A DNA stretch of 64,000 nucleotides from Clarkia xantiana subsp. parviflora (Eukaryota; Streptophyta; Magnoliopsida; Myrtales; Onagraceae). The stretch spans positions 617,339-681,338 of the forward strand of contig JAPTYO010000015.1 in the NCBI GenBank assembly GCA_036873135.1. Direction: 5' to 3'. The notes below the pieces were generated by a model that saw only the letters and a list, made by a program, of their open reading frames with translations, was not told the DNA's origin and made no database searches. The position numbers and the translations under genes were made by a program. Every line of letters begins with the position of its first letter. Within the stretch, counting starts at the first letter, position 1. Below, one piece after another: positions 1 to 12,180 of the stretch.

Positions 1-47
1 CATCGGCTAACTCTGTGCCAGCAGCCGCGGTAAGACAGAGGATGCAA
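1..47 (+). pseudogene. rrn16: Plastid 16S rRNA fragment in nuclear DNA
   Basis: The segment carries the universal 530-loop of small-subunit rRNA (GTGCCAGCAGCCGCGGTAA) in the plastid context CTCTGTGCC...GACAGAGGATGCA. Similarity stops at about position 47, where a plastid gene would continue with GCGTTATCC but the window has an A-rich unrelated sequence. It is far too short to function and is read as a nuclear insertion of plastid DNA. It may extend left of the window. Confidence 0.85.
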
Positions 48-349
48 AAAAAGACGCAGTTTTATATTAGTAAAATGTGTCCTGCTGTATGTGCAAATCG
101 AAATCGGGTCTATTTTTACTCGGAGTAGAGCAGAAACCTAAAACAACTGAAGAAGTCCATTAGGAACAAGAAAATGACATCGTGATTGGGATTCGATCTC
201 GGTGAAACCCCATCCCGCCTAAAATTCTAGGAATTTTTTGATAGTTAGAATAGACTCGCAGGCCAGAATCTTATTTCACAATAAAGAACAATTCAAATTA
301 TCTTCTATTTCGAAATTAATGAAATGATTAAGAAATGATTAATTAGAAT
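48..349. other. Unassigned spacer between plastid-derived fragments
   Basis: No coding potential or RNA gene was recognised. Its position between two plastid-derived pieces makes further plastid or mitochondrial origin plausible, but I could not match it to a known organellar region. Confidence 0.4.
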
Positions 350-526
350 TCTAACTCCGCCGACTGGAACGCTTAGAGGAGCTCCCGTGTCAATCACTTC
401 CATTCCTCTCGTTAGACCATCTGTAGCACTCATAGCGACAGCTCTAACACGATTATTTCCTAATAATTGCTGTACTTCACAAGTGACATTAATTTCTTGG
501 CCGACAGTATCTCGACCTTTAACATA
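350..526 (-). pseudogene. atpB: Plastid ATP synthase beta subunit fragment
   Basis: The minus strand reads without a stop through about 57 codons of the N-terminal part of the chloroplast ATP synthase beta subunit, including [31 protein letters not shown] and [16 protein letters not shown]. The full protein is about 500 residues, so this is a small internal piece with no start, promoter or stop. The lack of stops suggests a recent transfer, though the piece is short. It lies near fragments from distant plastid loci and on the opposite strand to the 16S and psbD pieces, so it was not copied as one plastid block. Confidence 0.88.
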
Positions 527-1028
<502 letters not shown>

Positions 1029-1209
1029 TCTTTTCTTTAATTCACAGGAGGTCAATCCAAAAAAGATGTTAATTAATCAAAGGTCCAGCTGATCACCGCC
1101 GCCATATTTTTTTTTTTTTTTTCATAAGGTTCTCCAGTAAATTTGAAATACAATTTTATTTAATAGATCTAGTCGCCACCGAAGCCACAAAGGACCCGAG
1201 GAACTCATG
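1029..1209. other. Junction region with a T run
   Basis: A run of about 15 T lies near 1107-1122. Nothing else was recognised. The segment separates the plastid mosaic from the truncated copia leader. Confidence 0.4.
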
Positions 1210-2178
1210 CTTGTATACATAATTCTACTTCCAAGTAAATTATTAAATGCAGCTTCATCCTAAACATTCTAGCATACGTGTCAAACATGAAACTTTCACA
1301 TCAATCATACATATTTGGCTACTGTTTTTCGATTTTAAAATATTTTAAACATTAGGGGCTGATTTTCAATTCATGCTTATATTCAACCACGTATCATTCT
1401 AGACATGAATCCTAGGCAATTTCAACCATCACAATATGTCTATCCTAATGCGCATACCATATATTTGACCAGGGCTTTGCCCCAAACATGCAATATCCAG
1501 CTAGCTTGACTCAGTCAAGACAACAGTTCTAATCATGCATAAATATATATTGAATAATAAACAATTGCAATTCAGCTCACTATTTAATCCAGTCCCAAAA
1601 ACATGTATCTCCGAGATCCATCCCCATAATCGAAACAAGGCATTAAGGTTTAATTGTTATGTGAATAATAATAAACATTTGAGCACTGTGTAGGCCATTT
1701 AAAGTTCAAAACATTTGGATTTTAAAACTTGACCTTCCTATTTTATATAATTGACTTGAATTCGGTTTTAAAAATTCGGTTCGGTTCAGTCAATTTCTGT
1801 CCGATACGGTTCAGTTCGGTCCAGAAAATCCGGTTCAGGTCCGGTTCAGTAAAATCCGGTTCAGTTTGGTTTTATTTTCAAAATCTGTTTCGGTTTGAAC
1901 CAGTCCAATAAAATAGGGTTCGATTCGGTTCAACACTCAAAACCGGTTCGGTTAGATCCACTTAGTTACCCCGGTCCGACACGGCCTGACAAGGTTGAAC
2001 CGATTAAGAAAACCCGGTTCGGCTTAACACGTCCCGGTTTAATATATTTGACCGGACCATTAAATTCATAGGGTTTGGGCCGAAATGTTTACTTGTGGGC
2101 TAAGTAGGGTTTTGATGTCCACTAAAAACTTAACTTAGCCACCAAGTAACATTAATTACATAAAATAATTTCCAATAT

Positions 2179-2216
<38 letters not shown>

Positions 2217-3506
2217 GCCAATATTAAACATATATATATTTATTGCAAAGATACTATCTTTAAGACAAAATCAATCAACAATATATATATATATATATAT
2301 GTAAAATTTGGTTTATATATATATATTTTATTTATTGTCAATATCTTTAATAGGATAACAAATATACTAACAATATATTTTCTCAATCTTTTAGGCAACT
2401 AAATCTATCAATAATATCTTTAACCCTATTAATTATCTAGATATATTGATAGTTATATGTATTTCTATATATTAATGTGAATCTATCCTTATCCAATTAT
2501 AGATATATTGTTACCTAGAATAAAAATTAAAATATGGTAAACAATATGTCTAAAAATTTCGGCCGAATTTTTCAACCTTGGTGCCTGAGAAATAAAAAAT
2601 TTTACCTTGTGATTTGCTTAGGGTTACGGCAAAAAACATATAATTGGAAAAAAGTGCTCAAATTTCAAGATCAAATTTTAATAAGATCTTCAATCCAATG
2701 TTCGATTTTGATAAAAAAAAAATTATGTTTTTCTTGAAGATCATGAACATCAAATATTCTAAGAACATCATGAAAATTTCGGACCATTAACAACTGAAAA
2801 TTTCGAAAAGTTTTATTTTCTTTCTTTAAAATTTTCGGCCAAAATAATAATTTTCAAGAACATTAATTTATCAAAATCATGAACTCCTAACACAAGCTCT
2901 GATACCATTGTTAGATTACGGGGAGTAATCACTACGGATACTATAAACATGGTACATGCTAGTAATCAATATTACGTAGCGGAAGATTCGCACATACCTC
3001 ATACGTAATCCGTAGCCCCAAGATCCTGCAGCAGGGAGTTCACAGTCCTCCGGTCGGCACCTGTAGAGGTTCTTGTTAAGGAAGCCCTACGCGGTATATT
3101 CTCCACGGCTAAGCCTCTGATCGATTCTTGGCAGTGACATATCTCCGGAGTGTTTGCTCAAAGCAAATTGGCACACCCTTGGTGTTAGATGTGGTTCGGC
3201 CGAACTATGTGTGTTATGGGGAGAGGGTTTTCTCTTAAATCACCACAATAGAGGAGTTATGATTAACCCTAATAAAACCCCTAACACCCCATATATATAA
3301 GAGGAGCAAAGTGGACAAAAGTCCACTATACCCCTACATAATTCGGTCGGCCACTTGGTGTATAAAGGAGGCCTAATTTTGGGCCTCTCATGTCAATTGG
3401 GATTTGTGTCTGGCCCAATGTCCTAATGTGACATTTACCCAATCGTTTTAGGTAACATATACATATTATGGCTACCATTTACGGCGCCCATCACCATATG
3501 CTTACA
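1210..3506 (-). mobile_element. Ty1/copia copy A: 5' LTR plus leader, truncated
   Basis: Read on the minus strand this is an LTR (3506 to 2909), a primer site matching initiator tRNA-Met (TGGTATCAGAGC at about 2906-2895) and a long untranslated leader that aligns with the leaders of copia copies B (8093-9790) and C (47774-49200). A shared landmark is the phrase TTGACTNNGTCAAGCTAGCTGG seen in all three. Similarity to copy B fades near 1210, before gag, so no coding region remains. The element starts directly against LINE sequence at 3507, consistent with insertion into the LINE. Confidence 0.75.
2909..3506 (-). repeat. LTR of copia copy A
   Basis: About 598 bp with TG...CA ends in element orientation (TGTAAGCATATGG to CTAACA). 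It aligns with the LTR at 7512-8091. A TATA-like stretch (TATATATA) lies at 3292-3299 on the minus strand. It is followed by the tRNA-Met primer site, so it is a 5' LTR. Confidence 0.75.
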
Positions 3507-4219
3507 ATAACACCCTTGCCCAGCTTCAGCATTCTATTTTGGCTTCTATGGGAGTCACTACAATGAAGGATTCAGATCTTTATTTAGGTTTACCTGTCAA
3601 TTGGATTACATAAGAACGGTTTATAGGTAATACTCTTATTGAACGCATCTCAAAGCGCATTCAAGGTTGGATGGGGAAACTTTTTAATGCTGCAGGAAAA
3701 GAAATTTTGATTAAATCTACTGCCTCGTCTATTCCAATCTATGCTATGTCATGCATCAAATATCCAAACTATATTCATAGCAAATTGGAATCTATTTTGC
3801 GTAGTTTCTTGTGGCAGACTAACCGTGAGAAGAAGGGCATTCCCTGGATTGCTTGGCATGAACTCACTCTCAATAAATCAGAAGGGGTCTTGGTTTTAAT
3901 GATACTAAACATCAAAACAGTCCCCTCTTGCTTAAACAAATATGACGTCTGTTAACTTCTACAGATTCCCTATGGGCACATTGCTTAAGTCTGAAGTATC
4001 TCTCCAGGGCCTCTTTCTTTACATGCAAGTCAAGGCAACATCACATCCTGGTATGGAGAACACTCCTTCAACTGCGTCCTCTTTTTCTCCTAGGTATTCG
4101 ATGGTTCGTAGGTAATGATCATTCCATTAATTTTTGGACTGACTCATGGGTTCCTAATGTCCCATCTTTGGCTGCCTGGATCAACACACAAGATCATGAT
4201 CTTCCTCAATACAAATTTC
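3507..4219 (+). pseudogene. LINE reverse transcriptase, C-terminal part
   Basis: The readable core is WMGKLFNAAGKEILIKSTA followed by IPIYAMSCIKYP and later KGIPWIAWHELTLNKSEGVL. This is the thumb and connection region of plant L1 reverse transcriptase (GK.LS.AGKEVLIK, AIP.Y.MSCF.LP, KGI.W..W..L..PK..GGLG). Upstream, YLGLPVNWI is also typical. An in-frame stop follows that stretch and a frameshift lies after about 3950. No catalytic YxDD motif is present because the palm domain is missing. Confidence 0.75.
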
Positions 4220-5026
4220 TGTTGGCAAATATCAGGGTCAAACTGCAAAACAAAAAAAGTTGAGGGATCAATTTGCAATATTTGAAACTTCAGGGACTAA
4301 ATGTAAATAGTCAAATTTCGAGTTCTTACATATAACTATACCGAATTATCATGCAAGATATTAACAACTCCGAAATTACACGTAAAATCGAGAAAGACGA
4401 AAACGTGATTTTAATACTGAGGCCCGTGCTGATCACGGTCTCCTAAGGCAATTTCGCCCCACTCCACCCTCGGGTTATGCAAAGGAGTTTAAACACGGGG
4501 CGATCACCTCCCAGGATTCAACAGTGTCGTCAAATCGTGTTATGCACGAAACACGCTTGACCGAACCGAACTCAATACCTGAACACAACAGGATTTTAAT
4601 AGAGATGCCGACGACAACGGCAGAAATTCAATATAAGAACAGATTGTAGAACCTGAATTAATAAAATAAACAGATACTATAACCTGATAATGCAGTGGCA
4701 GATGAACTCGGAGAGGTAGGAAAATTCAGAGAGAAAATGAGAGAATGAATTTGTGAGGTGTGTTCAAATGTGAAGGATTGATGCTGTATTTATAGGGCAG
4801 ATGGGCTCCTTCTGCATTAAATTCGAGATTTAGCAGAATATTCTCGACATCAATTCTGTCCAAAATTGGATGCATTAATTGCATCACATTAATCTTGAAA
4901 TATATTCTGTCCATAATTAATTGTAACCAAAAATTAATTTTCGGTTCAATGTATCTGGACAATTGCCATTCACCTCACATGGGCTAAGGCAAGCCCATAA
5001 TGCCAAAACAGGCCTTACGGCCAACA
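4220..5026 (-). repeat. Solo LTR with perfect 5-bp target duplication
   Basis: An 807-bp unit begins TGTTGGC and ends GCCAACA. It is flanked on both sides by ATTTC (4215-4219 and 5027-5031), and removing the unit restores continuous LINE sequence. The minus strand has CTATAAATAC near 4783-4795 followed by a CT-rich stretch, a normal LTR promoter layout, so the LTR points to the minus strand. No internal region or second LTR is present, so this is the product of LTR-LTR recombination. The family is not related by eye to the other LTRs here. Confidence 0.85.
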
Positions 5027-5031
5027 ATTTC

Positions 5032-5640
5032 ATCACTTTTTGAATACTTGTGACTCTACTTAGAACATTCCTTTGCTTCAGACAGTGGTACACCCTATTC
5101 TGGTGGATATCATATCATACATTACTCTCCCAATTTTCCCCTTTCATGACAAGCTCAACTGGACACCGAACCCATCTGGAGTCTACACAGTTAAATCTTG
5201 TTATAATCTCCTTCACAATTTGGACCATAATGCTAAATTTGGCTCAACCTCGGCGCCCCCCTGTGATTGCTAATTTTAAATTCTTGAACAAACTTTGGTC
5301 ATCAAAATTGTTCCCCAAGATTAAAATGTTCGTCTAGAAGGGGCCATCTGGAGGATTAGCTATTGGAGCTAACCTCCATCGACGTTTCTCTGATTTTAAT
5401 CCCTCCTGCCCTATTTGTGGAGACTACCCAGAAACATGGAATCACCTTATGTAGAAGTGTGAGTTTACACAACGTATATGGTTTGCTTCTTCTTTTGCTG
5501 TCAAATATAACAAATTAGATATTACATCAGTTCAGGAATGACTTTCTCTTAGAAATATTCACCACTCGATGACAAAATATTACTTCTGAAGTGCATGATT
5601 ATGTGTAATATTTGGCTCATGAGAAATCAACTTGTTTTTC
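5032..5640 (+). pseudogene. LINE zinc-binding reverse transcriptase domain
   Basis: After the solo LTR the LINE resumes with LNWTPNPSGVYTVKSCYNLL (5150-5215) and LWSSKLFPKIKMFVW, then CPICGDYPETWNHLM, a stop, and KCEFTQRIWF at about 5408-5490. The C..C...H.....C pattern and the preceding W.SKLPPKIKMF.WR consensus identify the zf-RVT domain of plant LINEs. At least two frameshifts and one stop make it non-functional. Confidence 0.75.
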
Positions 5641-5708
5641 AAGCTACAACTCCTAGTATTGATAGATTTATGTTTTGTCTCTCGTGATTATGTAATGATG
5701 TAAATCGC

Positions 5709-6227
5709 GTGTTTGATATTAATACAGGGGCCTCACCGGGGAGATCGCACCAACGAAGAAACCCAGCCAGAGACACAACTGCTGCCAGACTCATGGACAC
5801 TAACTGTGATGGTGCTTTTGATTCTGCAGCTTCTGTGATCTATGGTTCAGGTTTACTTTATAACTCTTTTGGCTTACTAATCTCAGCTTCATCTCAACTG
5901 ATGCACGGAACAACCCCACTTTTTGCTGAAGGTTTTGCCTGTCGTACACTACTCCTAGCTTTCCCTCGCAAAAGAAGATCAATCATTCTGAAGACTGATT
6001 CCCTTCTCCTGGTTCGAGCTATCCAAGGGGACACTGCTCACCAAGCTGATCTTTTTAGTTTACTTAATGACATCAAAACTCTTTGTTCTTGGTTTTCTTC
6101 TCTTACTGTAATTAAAGTTCCTAGATCAGGGGTTATTTATGGACAACGTTTAGCTAAGTTTACGTTATTTACAAACACTCAAGGTACTTGGTTGAGACCT
6201 TTCCCTCGACACTTACCTCTTTTGTAA
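5709..6227 (+). pseudogene. LINE C-terminal RNase H domain
   Basis: A 172-codon open frame contains NCDGAFD (about residue 32), AEGFACRTLLLAF, ILKTDSLLLVRAIQG and RLAKFT near the end. These match the plant LINE RNase H family: first Asp in CDGAF, Glu in AE, Asp in TDS. The frame is open, but neighbouring LINE parts are broken, so it is not expected to act. It ends at the junction with minus-strand copia sequence. No poly(A) tail is seen there, so the LINE 3' end is probably cut. Confidence 0.75.
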
Positions 6228-6228
6228 G

Positions 6229-7511
6229 AGTTGGCTTTGGTTGGCTTCTCTTACCATTTCATTCACAGTTGTTGCTCTCTCAATTCTCCCACTCGAAGTA
6301 AGTTGGACCTGATTATCCTTGTCATGTTTAAGTTCGTTTAAGACTTCATTCTTGTTGATATCCCCAAGCTTAGGAAATTCATCCTCAATAAACGTAACAT
6401 CCCTGGACTCATGTTCGACCACACCACCATTTTCCTGAGCCGCCACAAACACGTATTCCTTAGAGTTTTCGGAGTATCTTATAAATACACTTTTCAATCC
6501 TCTAGGTCCCAACTTACCGAATAGGCTGTCGTTCTGATGCGTGTATGCTGCGCAACCCCAAGGTCGCAGCCTGGTAAGATCCATCTCTTTACCAGTCCAC
6601 AACTCATATGGTGTCGTGTCTATCGATTTTGTATGAACACGGTTTACTACATGAGTAGCAGTCAACAGCGCAACGCCCCAAAAAGAGATCAGAAGTTAAG
6701 CTTGCGACATCATGGTTCTTACCATGTCCAAGAGTGTACGATTACGTCGCTCCGTCACACCGTTCTGTTGTGGCGTATAAGGGATCATCGTTTGAAGGAC
6801 AATGCCCCTTTCATTGCATAACTTATCAAACTCATTTGAGAGGTATTCTCCACATCTGTCAGTGCGCAAGGTTTTCACCTTTCACTCCAGCTGATTTTCT
6901 ACGAGATTGAGATAGCTCTTAAAGCACTCAATATTCTCAGATTTACGAGTAATCAGATGAGTGATCCCATAACGGGTAAAGTCATCAATGAAAGTTACGA
7001 AGTGAAGTTTACCACCCCTAGTGATTACATTCATTGGTCCAGATACGTCAGAATGAATTAAATGCAATGGATATTCGGCTCGAAGTACGTCGCCGAATGG
7101 TTTGCGTTTGGACTTTCCAACTAGATAGTTCTCACAAGTAGTTTTCACCACATGAGTTGCACCAGGCAAAAGCCCTCTCTGAGCTAGTTTCTGAACCCTG
7201 TCATAGCCTATATTTCCTAATCGAGCATTACATCCCGCCGCATCAGTTTCTGCTTCCTTAGATGATATTGAAAACTTTATGTTCAATTCTCGCTTTCACT
7301 CAAATCAATAACAATGAGGCCACAGGAAGAATTTGCAGATCTATAAAAGACACTGCCTTTATAAATCTTAACCAATGAGTTCTAAAATGATAAATTGAAA
7401 CCAATATTCATAATAGAAGTAACAGAAACAACATTTCTACGAATTCTAGGTGTAAAAATGACATTTTTAATAAGGTTTTACCGTTGCGCATGGGCAACTT
7501 GAAGTTCCCTA
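6229..7511 (-). pseudogene. Copia integrase fragment (protease end to INT C-terminus)
   Basis: Read from 7511 downward: a pre-integrase segment with MRNGK and IYKGSVFYRSA, the GAG-pre-integrase segment ARLGNIGYDRVQKLAQRGLL (the usual HLRLGH histidines are altered), then integrase core CENYLVGKSKRKPF, HSDVSGPM, FVTFIDDFTRYG, DRCGEYLSNEF and PYTPQQNGVTERRNRTLLD, then the C-terminal part with NRVHTKSIDTTPYELWTGK and LRPWGCAAY. DDE residues are partly visible (D in HSDVSGP, D in TDRCGEY, E in VTERRNR). Frameshifts lie near 6690 and 6880. It ends against LINE sequence at about 6230 and, at its other end, head-to-head with copia copy B. Confidence 0.8.
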
Positions 7512-8091
7512 TGTTAGCATATGGTGACTTGGCGCCGTAATTGGTAGCCCGTTAACATTAAGGATATTATCCAAGATAATTGGGTAAATGTCACATTAGG
7601 TTAATTGGGCTTGACCTAATTCCTAATTGACATGGGAGGCCCAAAATTGGGCCTCCCCTCCTTAATGTGTGGTTCGGCCGGACCTAGTCCCACATTGGTT
7701 GGAGTGAACTTTTGTCCACTCCACCAATCCTATAAATAGGGGACTCACCTAAGGGGTTTCACACATCAATCTAATTAAGAAGTACCTCCATTGAGGAACT
7801 TGAAAGAAACCCTCTCACCCCTTAGTAGTGAAAATTCGGCACCATCATCTCAGTCCGAGGTTCAGTCCCCGTTGAAGAATCGATCAGAGGATTTGCTGTG
7901 GAGCTTATACCGCGTAGGACTTCTTCTTACGAAGAACTTGTACGGGTTCCGACTGGAGGATTAGAACTCCCTCCACATTGTTCTTGGGCAGGAAAGCTAT
8001 TGAGGTATGTGTACATTATTCCGCTGCGTAGTTAGATTACTTGCATGTACACGTTTAGCATTCCGTAGTATTACGTCCCCATAATCCATCA
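7512..8091 (+). repeat. 5' LTR of copia copy B
   Basis: About 580 bp, starting TGTTAGCATATGG and ending CCATCA. TATAAATA lies at 7731-7738. It aligns with LTR A through most of its length (for example GGGTAAATGTCACATTAGG in both). Confidence 0.8.
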
Positions 8092-8092
8092 G

Positions 8093-8104
8093 TGGTATCA
8101 GAGC
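8093..8104 (+). other. Primer-binding site, initiator tRNA-Met type
   Basis: TGGTATCAGAGC is complementary to the 3' end of plant initiator tRNA-Met. It lies one base after the LTR, as in many plant copia elements. Confidence 0.88.
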
Positions 8105-10184
8105 CTGTGTTAGGAGTTCTTAAATTTTTGATAAATTGATGTTCTTGAATTTTTTTTTAAACCGAAATTTTTGTTTATGAACACCAAAAAATTTCGGAAA
8201 TTTTAAAACATGAAATCATGTGTTTGATCTTTAAAAACTTAAAATTTTCAGATTTTACATGTTTTTATGGATCAATATCGAATTTTGGGTTTAAATTTGA
8301 GTTTGATGTTCATAATATTCAAGAACGTGATGATTTTTATCAATAACACTTTTTTTATTCATGATCATGATAGAGTTTGATCTTAAAATTTGACAACTTT
8401 TCCAACTAAACATGTTCTTGGCCGAAACCCTAGGGGTATTTTAGGTAAAAAAAATTAATTTACTTGGACACCAAGTATTAAAATTCGGCCGGCCTAAATT
8501 ATAGATATAGGTTGCCATATTTTAATTTTATTAAAAGGTAACAACATATCTATAAGTTGGAAATACGGATAGGTTCACAATATAATATTGAAATATATAT
8601 TAACTATCAATATATATAGATAATAGATGGGGTTAATATATATTGATAGATTTAATTGCTATAAAAGATTAAGAAAATATATTGTCTACATATATTTTAA
8701 TCCCTAAAGATATATTTGACAATAATTATATATATATATATAAGTATGGCCGAAATTTATATATATATATATTTATATTTTTAATTGATTTACATCTTAA
8801 GGATATAATCTTGACAATATTTATATATATGTTTAAATATGTGCCGAATTATATATATATATTAGCAATATTGGAAATTATTTTATATAATTAATATTTC
8901 TTGGTGGCTAAATTAAGTTTTTAGTGGATTTTAAAAAACCCTACTTAGCCCACAAGATATATTTCGACCAAACCCTAGGGTTTATGGGCCAGTCCAATTG
9001 CTAAACCGGAGCGGGTTAAACCAATCCGAGTTCTCTTAATCAGGTGGACCTTTTTCGGGAGGGGTCAAACCGGAGCAATTAAGTAGAACCTAACCAAACC
9101 GGTTTTGAGTGATGAACCTAACCGGTATCTTATTTTACTGAACCGTTTCGGACCAAACCGGATTTTAAAATCGGACCGACTCGAACCAGATTTTTAAAAT
9201 GGACCGAACCAAATTTTAAAATTTTCGGAAATTTTAAAATGTTCAATAAAATAGGATGTCAAATTTTAAATCCAAAACGTTTTCGAACTTTAAAATTAGC
9301 CTAAACACTACTCTTAGGGTTTGCGTTTTTAATACGTTTTCAATTAAAACCCTAATGCCTGGTTACGATTATGGGATGGATCTCGGATATGCATGTTTTT
9401 GGGACTGGATTAAATTAGTGGGCTAAATTGCAATTGTTTACTTTCTGCAACATATATTAGAACTGTCGTCTTGACTTAGTCAAGCTAGCTGGATAATATA
9501 TATATTGCGAGCATTGAGCTCTGGGATTTAAATATATTGATTGTGCAATAGGATAGACATGCTATGCTGATTGAAAGTGCCTAGAATCTATGTCTAGAAA
9601 TTTCGCATGATTGATTATAAACATGAATTGCAAAACATCCCCTAATATTTTCAAAACGTTTTCAAACCCGAAAATTCCGCCAATTATGCATGATGTGTGC
9701 GGAAGTTGCATGTTTCAACACGTATGCTAGAATGTTCAGGTATGAAAGCATGTGATAATTTACTTTACGTGGAATTATGTATGCTAGGAACATTAGACGC
9801 ATGACGCGTAAGCATGCTGTTTGGTTTGTTCGATATTTATGGCGTGATATAGTGTTATGCATGCGTAAATTATCGGATAATTCTTTTAATCTAAAAGGGC
9901 CTTGGGAAAGCCAAGATCGGGTATGCTTATTTGAAAATTCCCGTTCTGGTAATTTGCAACAGAATAACCGTTTTCAAAAGACTGATCTATTGGATTGAAA
10001 ACGACAATAGTGTGAACTCTTTTCACAACACCCCCTTCCCTCGGTTTACTGGCGGTCGGTTTGGTTTAGTGACTGAAGGATCACTATTCGTCGTATTCAT
10101 CTTAATAGATAATTCGATGTTTGCAATTCTGTCAAAATGTTATTGTCTCCCTAACTTAGCATAATTATCAATGTGTTAGTATCG
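8105..10184 (+). other. Long leader of copia copy B
   Basis: About 2.1 kb without a convincing reading frame. It holds AT-rich and (TA)n stretches (8720-8860), a segment of degenerate GGTT/AACCGG repeats (about 9000-9200), and phrases shared with copies A and C. Just before gag is the sequence TCAATGTGTTAGT, also found just before the gag start of copy C. Confidence 0.7.
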
Positions 10185-11059
10185 ATGGCTGCAACTAGCA
10201 ATGTCATTTCCCAGTTGAACAAGGGAATAAGGTTGAATAGTAGTAATTATAAGATATGGAATAAACGAGTTAAGATGATAATCTCTGAAAAAAGAGGTCT
10301 GGATCATTTGACCACCAAAAAAACTATGCCCGAGGGAGACCTCACGGAAGAGCAAAAGACATTCTATGATGAATATGATATCAATGATCATGATGTTCGT
10401 TCCACCTTGTCATCTATGCTGGAAGATGAGATTCTCTATAGGTTTGATCATTTGGGAACTGCCAAAGACCTCTGGGATGGTCTTAAGGTAACATTCGACG
10501 TTTACACCATAGCCCAAAAGCGATCGTTAAACATCGCTCTTGACTCTGATAAGATGAATCCCAAGCATACGATGAAGGATCATGTTATGCATGTGTGTAA
10601 CTTGATCGCTGAACTCAAGGAAGCAGGTGAAAATCTGTCTGAGGAACAACAAATCAATTTCATGATCCGCTCTTTGCCCGACTGTTGGAGCATCATGAAA
10701 ATGAGCCTTACCCATGCCACCCATCTCGACACCCTCGAGAAGGTGCAAGTTCATCTTGAGCTGGAGGAGGATAGACTCAGGGCTGAAAAGTCCTGGTCTG
10801 AAATGCATATTGCATCCTCCGTGCCAGCCAAACAAAAATGGAAGCGCAAGAGAAAGGGCAAAAGTCCTCAGAATAAAACTGAGAATTTGTGGCAAACAAA
10901 CCCCAGAAGAAGTTTAAACGCAAACAAACTGGTGGCAAGAAAAGGCAAGCAAAATAAACACGCAAAGAGAAAACTCGAACGTGTTTTAGGTGTGGTGTGA
11001 AAGGACACCTGGCTACTGCCTGTACCAATCCTCCTAAGGTACGTAAAGAGAAAAGATGA
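10185..11059 (+). pseudogene. Copia gag (capsid and zinc knuckle), frameshifted
   Basis: Gag packages the element RNA in cytoplasmic virus-like particles. ATG at 10185 opens MAATSNVISQLNK, with NYKIWNKRVKMII, LWDGLKVTF, EAGENLSEEQQINFMIRSLP and a basic tail KWKRKRKGKS, the usual plant copia gag pattern (UBN2-type). The frame stops at 11000, but in another frame a zinc knuckle CFRCGVKGHLATAC (C-x2-C-x4-H-x4-C) follows at about 10985-11026 and ends at 11059. A frameshift near 10900-10980 therefore separates capsid from nucleocapsid. This ATG is preferred because its context is conserved in copy C. Confidence 0.8.
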
Positions 11060-12180
11060 TGAAAATCATTCATTCTCTTCCGCTTCTAAACACTCGAGAG
11101 TAATTCAATTTACTTTTGAATTACAGAACTGAGAAACAGAAGCAACGACCTGGTCGAGGATGCCTCAGAAGAATAAAGATAGAATGAGAAATTTTTACCT
11201 TTAAATTGCTAAAACTTATTGACTTTTATTTTCAGTTTGAGATACTCTTAAATAAGTTCCGTAAGGAACATATTATTTTTCCTAAGTATTTGAGAATAAT
11301 TAAGTTGTGTATTGAATTTATCATCGCTCGTTTTAATCTTATATTTAACGTTATTCAACACATTGCGAATACATCCTTATTTGTTAAGTACTCCATTAAA
11401 TAATAAGTATCCCAAAATAATGTGCATGATAAACGATTTGATTTTAAACTTGGAAACTAAAACGATTTTGAAACCATAGACTATACCTGGTATAAGGCGT
11501 GTGGCACAAGTCACCTCGAGAGACGAGATATATCGTTTTAAAAGTACAAATTTAATGATGAAGTGTTTTAATAAATGAATGCTTAATTTTCGTTTGTAAT
11601 CCTTTGGAAATAACAAATTGATGACTACCGTGGTTAGAAGTATGCTTTAATGCTACTACGATCGAGTAGTACATCAATTATAGCATTAAGCAAGAGCTTA
11701 AATGCATAGTCCATGAGGTGGATAAGTCTCTGGATGAGTTAACAAACGAAAGGAAGTAATCAGTAAAATGACACTCCCATTATAAGCCTTTAACGAAAAG
11801 TTTGGCTAAGCAATCATATTATTAAATACTTCGAGAAACATAGTTTAAAATTACATTATGTTACAACTCAACATTAATTGTTCCTATGAGATGAAATTAT
11901 GTTTATTCATATTAATGTAACACTATGTTCTAATAAGATCGGTTGACGCGTTACTATAAAAGCTAAGAAATGATATGGGTAAAACCTTATCATAAAGTAG
12001 CATTAATTTGCGCATTAAACAAGTATTTATTAAGAGTACGGTCTACTCTTAAAAGATACAAGTTTAAAATTAGCTTGGATTAATAGTAACGTGGTCGAAC
12101 ATGACACATTATAAGAATTTGAGGATAGATTTCCAATGCTTTGCGGAACGAAACGGACACAGTACTGATCGAATCAATAA
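11060..12180 (+). other. Degenerate protease-integrase region of copia copy B
   Basis: No reading frame survives. Short phrases such as AAGTACAAATTTAATGAT (11544-11561) also occur in copy C at about 50797, showing common ancestry. Catalytic motifs of protease and integrase are not recognisable, so this region has decayed or been partly replaced. Confidence 0.55.

Larger units (their letters stand above)
3507..6228 (+). mobile_element. Degenerate L1-type LINE, interrupted by a solo LTR
   Basis: The segment carries in order the C-terminal part of a LINE reverse transcriptase, a zinc-binding reverse transcriptase domain and an RNase H domain, the usual C-terminal order of plant L1 elements. The 5' part (endonuclease and RT core) is absent, cut at the copia LTR at 3506. 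Frameshifts and stops are frequent. An unrelated solo LTR (4220-5026) splits the reading frame and is bracketed by a target duplication made of LINE sequence. Confidence 0.8.

Noticed and set aside
4726..4962. 78-codon minus-strand frame in the solo LTR
   Set aside because: It overlaps the LTR TATA box and transcript leader and has no known similarity.
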